Shown here one piece after another: positions 59,548 through 64,000 of a stretch of 64,000 nucleotides of DNA. Within the stretch, counting starts at the first letter, position 1; each line of letters opens with the position of its first letter. Source of the DNA: Bifidobacterium breve (GTDB lineage: Bacteria > Actinomycetota > Acidimicrobiia > Acidimicrobiales > Acidimicrobilacustridaceae); NCBI GenBank assembly GCA_945878725.1, contig CAMCTY010000011.1:1-64000 (forward strand). The letters run 5' to 3'. The notes beneath the pieces were generated by a model. That model did no database searches and was not told the origin of the DNA. It saw only the letters and a list, made by a program, of their open reading frames with translations. The position numbers and the translations under genes were made by a program.

Positions 59548-59667
59548 CGGGCTGGCCGCCACCGGCAGGTCTCCCATACACTCAAGGCCCGGTCCAACGT
59601 ACGTAGGACCCCTTCCGCTGGTCAGGTCGACCTGCTCTCACACCTTCGGTCCGTGCGCCCCACGGTC

Positions 59668-59685
59668 GTTCCCGCCATCGGGAAC
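59668..59685 (+). other. Hairpin in the rpsB leader
   Basis: GTTCCCG and CGGGAAC pair around CCAT, 47 bases before the rpsB start in a 185-base leader. S2 operons are autoregulated through leader structures in other bacteria; whether this hairpin does so is unknown. Confidence 0.4.
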
Positions 59686-59732
59686 GCCTGCACGAGTCCG
59701 ATTCTCCGCGTAACCGATGGGAAGGACTATCC

Positions 59733-60659
59733 ATGGCACCAGTTGTCACCATGCGCCAGCTACTTGAGGCCGGCGTGCATTTCGGTCATCAGACCCGCCG
59801 TTGGAACCCGAAGATGAAGCGATTCATCCACGGCGAACGAAACGGCATTTATCTCATTGATCTCCAGCAGACGCTGGCCCGCATCGACACGTCGTACGCC
59901 TTTGTGCGCGACCTCGTGGCTGATGGTGGTTCGATCCTGTTCGTGGGCACCAAGAAGCAAGCCCAGGATCCGGTGCAGAGCTACGCCGAGCGTTGCGGCA
60001 TGCCCTACGTCAACGAGCGTTGGCTCGGCGGCATGCTCACCAACTTCCAGACGATCTCCAAGCGCGTCGCGAAGATGAAGGAATACCAGCGCATGCGCGA
60101 CTCGGGCGATTTCGAGGCCATGCCGAAGAAGGAAGCCCTCATGATCAGCCGCGAACTCGAGAAGCTCGAGCGCAACCTTGGCGGCATCCGCAACATGGAG
60201 CGCGTCCCTAACGCGATCTTCGTGCTCGACACCAACAAGGAAGACATCGCCGTCACCGAAGCAAACAAGCTCGGCTTGCCGATCGTCGCTGTTGTCGACA
60301 CCAACTGTGATCCCGACATCATTCAGTACGTGATCCCGGGCAACGACGACGCGATCCGCTCGGCCAATCTCATGGCCCGCATCATCTGCGACGCTGTTCA
60401 GGAAGGTCGCTTCATCGCATCGCGTCGTCGCGGTGCCGCAGCGCCTGAAGGCCCGCCCGTCGTGGTCGAGCGCACCGCTGAAGAAGAAGAAGCACACGAA
60501 GCGGCGCAGGCTGACGCACGCCGTCAGGCCACCGAGGCTGCTGCCGCCCGCTACGCCCGCATTGCGGCCGAGCTTGCCGCCGCCGCTGATGCTTCAGAAG
60601 CAACGATCGTGACTTCGGACGAGTCGATCGAATCGACCGACGCACCTACGGAGGACTGA
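59733..60659 (+). CDS. rpsB: 30S ribosomal protein S2 with C-terminal extension
   Basis: 308 residues against about 240 in E. coli. The core is standard ([74 protein letters not shown]). From about residue 240 there is an alanine/glutamate-rich, helical, low-complexity tail ending TDAPTED, as in many actinobacterial S2 proteins. GGAAGGA precedes the ATG. First gene of the conserved rpsB-tsf-pyrH-frr-cdsA order. Confidence 0.97.
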   Translation: MAPVVTMRQLLEAGVHFGHQTRRWNPKMKRFIHGERNGIYLIDLQQTLARIDTSYAFVRDLVADGGSILFVGTKKQAQDPVQSYAERCGMPYVNERWLGGMLTNFQTISKRVAKMKEYQRMRDSGDFEAMPKKEALMISRELEKLERNLGGIRNMERVPNAIFVLDTNKEDIAVTEANKLGLPIVAVVDTNCDPDIIQYVIPGNDDAIRSANLMARIICDAVQEGRFIASRRRGAAAPEGPPVVVERTAEEEEAHEAAQADARRQATEAAAARYARIAAELAAAADASEATIVTSDESIESTDAPTED

Positions 60660-60664
60660 GCCCG

Positions 60665-62187
<1,523 letters not shown>

Positions 62188-62244
62188 GCACATTGTTCAG
62201 CGGTCGCGTCACCGATACCCGAATCTGAATTCAGGAGAAAAACG

Positions 62245-62814
62245 ATGACGAGCGAAATGGCCGATCTCCTTCTTGCTGAAATCGGCGAGAAAATGCACAA
62301 GGTCGTGGTCCACACTCGGGCCGATTTCTCGTCGATCCGAACGGGACGCGCTGCTCCTGCTCTCGTCGAGAAAATTCCGGTCGACTACTACGGCTCAGAA
62401 ACGGCGCTGCAACAACTCGCTGGCTTCACCGTTCCCGAAGCGCGTCAACTGTTGATCACGCCCTACGACAAGGGTGCGATCGGGGCCATCGAGCGCGCGC
62501 TGCAGTTGTCCGATCTTGGATTGAATCCGAGCAACGACGGAATCTCGATCCGCCTGACGTTCCCGCCGCTCACACAAGAACGCCGTAAGGAACTCGTCAA
62601 GGTCGTGAAGAACATGGCTGAGGAAGGCAAGATCGCCCTGCGTAACCAGCGCCGTGCTGCACGTCAGGAACTCGAAGCGCTTGAGAAGGCTGGGGATCTG
62701 TCGAAAGACGAACTCGAACGGGCCGAGAAGGAACTCGACAAGGCGATCCACGTCTACGAGGCCGAGATCGGCGACGCATTCGCCGTCAAGGAAAAAGAGT
62801 TGTTGGAGGACTGA
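62245..62814 (+). CDS. frr: Ribosome recycling factor
   Basis: 189 residues. Splits post-termination ribosomes together with EF-G. The helical bundle motifs (RADFSSIRTGRAAPALVEKI, LTQERRKELVKVVK, ALRNQRRAARQEL) are typical. An AGGAGA site lies 7 bases before the ATG. The stop shares one base with the cdsA start. Confidence 0.97.
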   Translation: MTSEMADLLLAEIGEKMHKVVVHTRADFSSIRTGRAAPALVEKIPVDYYGSETALQQLAGFTVPEARQLLITPYDKGAIGAIERALQLSDLGLNPSNDGISIRLTFPPLTQERRKELVKVVKNMAEEGKIALRNQRRAARQELEALEKAGDLSKDELERAEKELDKAIHVYEAEIGDAFAVKEKELLED

Positions 62815-64000
62815 TGGCTCCGGATCAAACACCGTCTGGCCCGACTCCCGACGAAACGGAAACACTGTCGAGTACCGCTTCGCCTGATGGCGTGCGCATC
62901 GTGACGGCCGACGAGTTGTTTGAACCGCCCATCATGAATCTCGGTCCGCCAACCGGTGAGCATGTCCTTCCGCACTGGACGGCACCCGCCACTGGGCAGG
63001 TTCCGAAGGTCGTCATCGGCGACGCCACGAGCGAATCCGATGAGGCTCAGCGCGTAGCCGCGGCTGATTCATTGCGCTGGCGCGACGAACACGACACAAC
63101 TGAACATGGCGATCTCATGGCCGAACTCGCGCTGACCGAACCAGACGAGCCGGTCTCGGAGCGACTGGGTGCACTTGATACCGACGCTCGACTCTCGGAC
63201 GAAGCATTCCTGAACTTCGACGATGTCGAACTTGATCCGCGTCGCCGAACCCGTCGAGGTTCGCGTCGGTCTCGTTCCGATCGGGTCAACGCCGATCCGC
63301 TTGCTGCGATTCTCCCCGCCGATCTTGTCGGCTCTGCCCCGGTCACGCCGGTGACCGCGCCTGCGCCAGCAGCAGCATCTGAACACCCAAATGACGTTGA
63401 TGACGATCCCGCCGCTCCGAACGCTCCCCGGCGACGCCGCCAGGACGACACACCGCCGACCGAACCTCCGTCTTCGGGACAGCGAAACATTGGACAAGCC
63501 GCCGCGGTTGCGATCGCGATGTTGGTGGTCGCGCTGTTGGCCTTTAAGGCTGGCCCGGTTCCCACTCTTCTCCTCGTCGAAGTCATCATCGTCGCCTCGG
63601 GGTTCGAGTACTTCGCTGCAGTTCAGCGTGGAGGCTTCCGGCCCGCCACTCTTCTCGGCCTCGTCGCTGTCGCCGCTTTCCCTCTCGCTGCGTATTGGAA
63701 GGGCGAGGCAGCGTTCCCGATGATCCTCTTCCTCGTGTTCGTCTTTGGCATCGTCTGGTATCTCCGCGGCCTTTCCGGCAGCGGTCGTCCTACCGCCAAC
63801 CTCGGCGTCACTCTCACCGGTGTGATTTGGATCGGTGCATTCGGGGCGTTCGCAGCACTCATCCTCGATATCCCCGTCGAGGGAGTGAGCATCCTCCTGC
63901 TCGCGGTGGTGGCGACGGTCGGTCACGATGTCGGAGCGTTCTTCGTCGGTCGGGCGATGGGGCGCAGTCCGCTCTCAGCGTCATCGCCGAATAAGACCAT
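62814..64000 (+). CDS. cdsA: Phosphatidate cytidylyltransferase with long N-terminal extension (partial at window edge)
   Basis: Open from ATG 62814, which overlaps the frr stop by one base, to the window end: 395 residues, no stop. The first ~225 are hydrophilic and low-complexity, acid- and proline-rich with basic patches (RRRTRRGSRRSRSDR near 144-158 and PRRRRQDD near 205-212). Hydrophobic helices begin near residue 225. The last residues read DVGAFFVGRAMGRSPLSASSPNKT, the start of the CdsA signature (Ser-Pro-x-Lys-Thr). CdsA makes CDP-diacylglycerol at the membrane. The catalytic end is cut off. The extension has no recognised domain. Confidence 0.88.
   Translation, partial: MAPDQTPSGPTPDETETLSSTASPDGVRIVTADELFEPPIMNLGPPTGEHVLPHWTAPATGQVPKVVIGDATSESDEAQRVAAADSLRWRDEHDTTEHGDLMAELALTEPDEPVSERLGALDTDARLSDEAFLNFDDVELDPRRRTRRGSRRSRSDRVNADPLAAILPADLVGSAPVTPVTAPAPAAASEHPNDVDDDPAAPNAPRRRRQDDTPPTEPPSSGQRNIGQAAAVAIAMLVVALLAFKAGPVPTLLLVEVIIVASGFEYFAAVQRGGFRPATLLGLVAVAAFPLAAYWKGEAAFPMILFLVFVFGIVWYLRGLSGSGRPTANLGVTLTGVIWIGAFGAFAALILDIPVEGVSILLLAVVATVGHDVGAFFVGRAMGRSPLSASSPNKT

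Noticed and set aside
59760-60497. 245-residue frame antisense to rpsB
   Set aside because: rpsB is unambiguous over this range; no independent coding evidence on the minus strand.
63069-63926. 285-residue frame antisense to cdsA
   Set aside because: The plus strand here carries the CdsA membrane domain and a CdsA signature at its end; the minus frame is its shadow.

Overview
The window looks like a chromosomal stretch of a high-GC actinobacterium, most likely class Acidimicrobiia (inferred from gene content and order, not from an rRNA). Pointers are a mycothiol-type DinB/maleylpyruvate isomerase family protein, a Rho factor with a long charged insert, an Asp-type MenB like that of mycobacteria, a polyphosphate glucokinase, paired FadE-like acyl-CoA dehydrogenases, several genes that appear leaderless behind TANNNT boxes, and the actinobacterial order dprA - xerC - M23 protein - rpsB - tsf - pyrH - frr - cdsA. 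No rRNA, tRNA, CRISPR array, insertion sequence or prophage was seen. Coding density is very high: no gap without a gene exceeds 300 bases.

Layout. 1-7.2 kb: argS end, lysA, a TauE exporter, a DinB-like protein, then hom, thrC and an ApgM-like protein that may supply the missing homoserine kinase step. 7.4-13.3 kb: rho, rpmE, an unrecognised protein, prfA, prmC and an EamA transporter. 13.3-16.3 kb: menB, a lone cyclic-nucleotide-binding domain and an SCP-type thiolase-like protein. 16.3-25.1 kb: surface glycan genes (GT39 transferase, epimerase, UDP-sugar dehydrogenase, GT2, two acyltransferases, an SGNH-like lipoprotein). 25.3-27.8 kb: glyA and a WecA/TagO-type transferase. 27.9-36.1 kb: a complete F1Fo ATP synthase operon with two b-type subunits, closed by a hairpin. 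36.2-39.1 kb: a GAP-family membrane protein, PPK2, a 2H phosphoesterase-acetyltransferase fusion and a small membrane protein.

39.1-45.7 kb is a catabolic block. An amidohydrolase is divergent from two acyl-CoA dehydrogenases and a degenerate thiamine-diphosphate-enzyme-like protein, with an aldehyde dehydrogenase converging on them. The divergent region holds two copies of a palindrome, each overlapping the -35 box of one promoter. 45.8-48.1 kb is a membrane protein with a PI-PLC-like domain. 48.2-52.6 kb is a sugar-phosphate operon: 6-phosphogluconate dehydrogenase, aldose epimerase, pgi and polyphosphate glucokinase. 52.6-54.1 kb holds a histidine phosphatase, two small proteins and a cytochrome c lipoprotein. 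54.2-64 kb holds yifB, dprA, xerC, a fusion of a degenerate M23 domain with a lipase-like domain, then rpsB, tsf, pyrH, frr and an edge-truncated cdsA with a long hydrophilic N-terminus.

The most unusual items are the mirror-image divergent promoters at 40.4-40.5 kb with the ThDP-like pseudoenzyme they drive, the M23-lipase fusion that has lost metal ligands, the SGNH paralogue without its serine, and the ApgM-like candidate homoserine kinase. All functional calls rest on reading motifs by eye; no database search was run.
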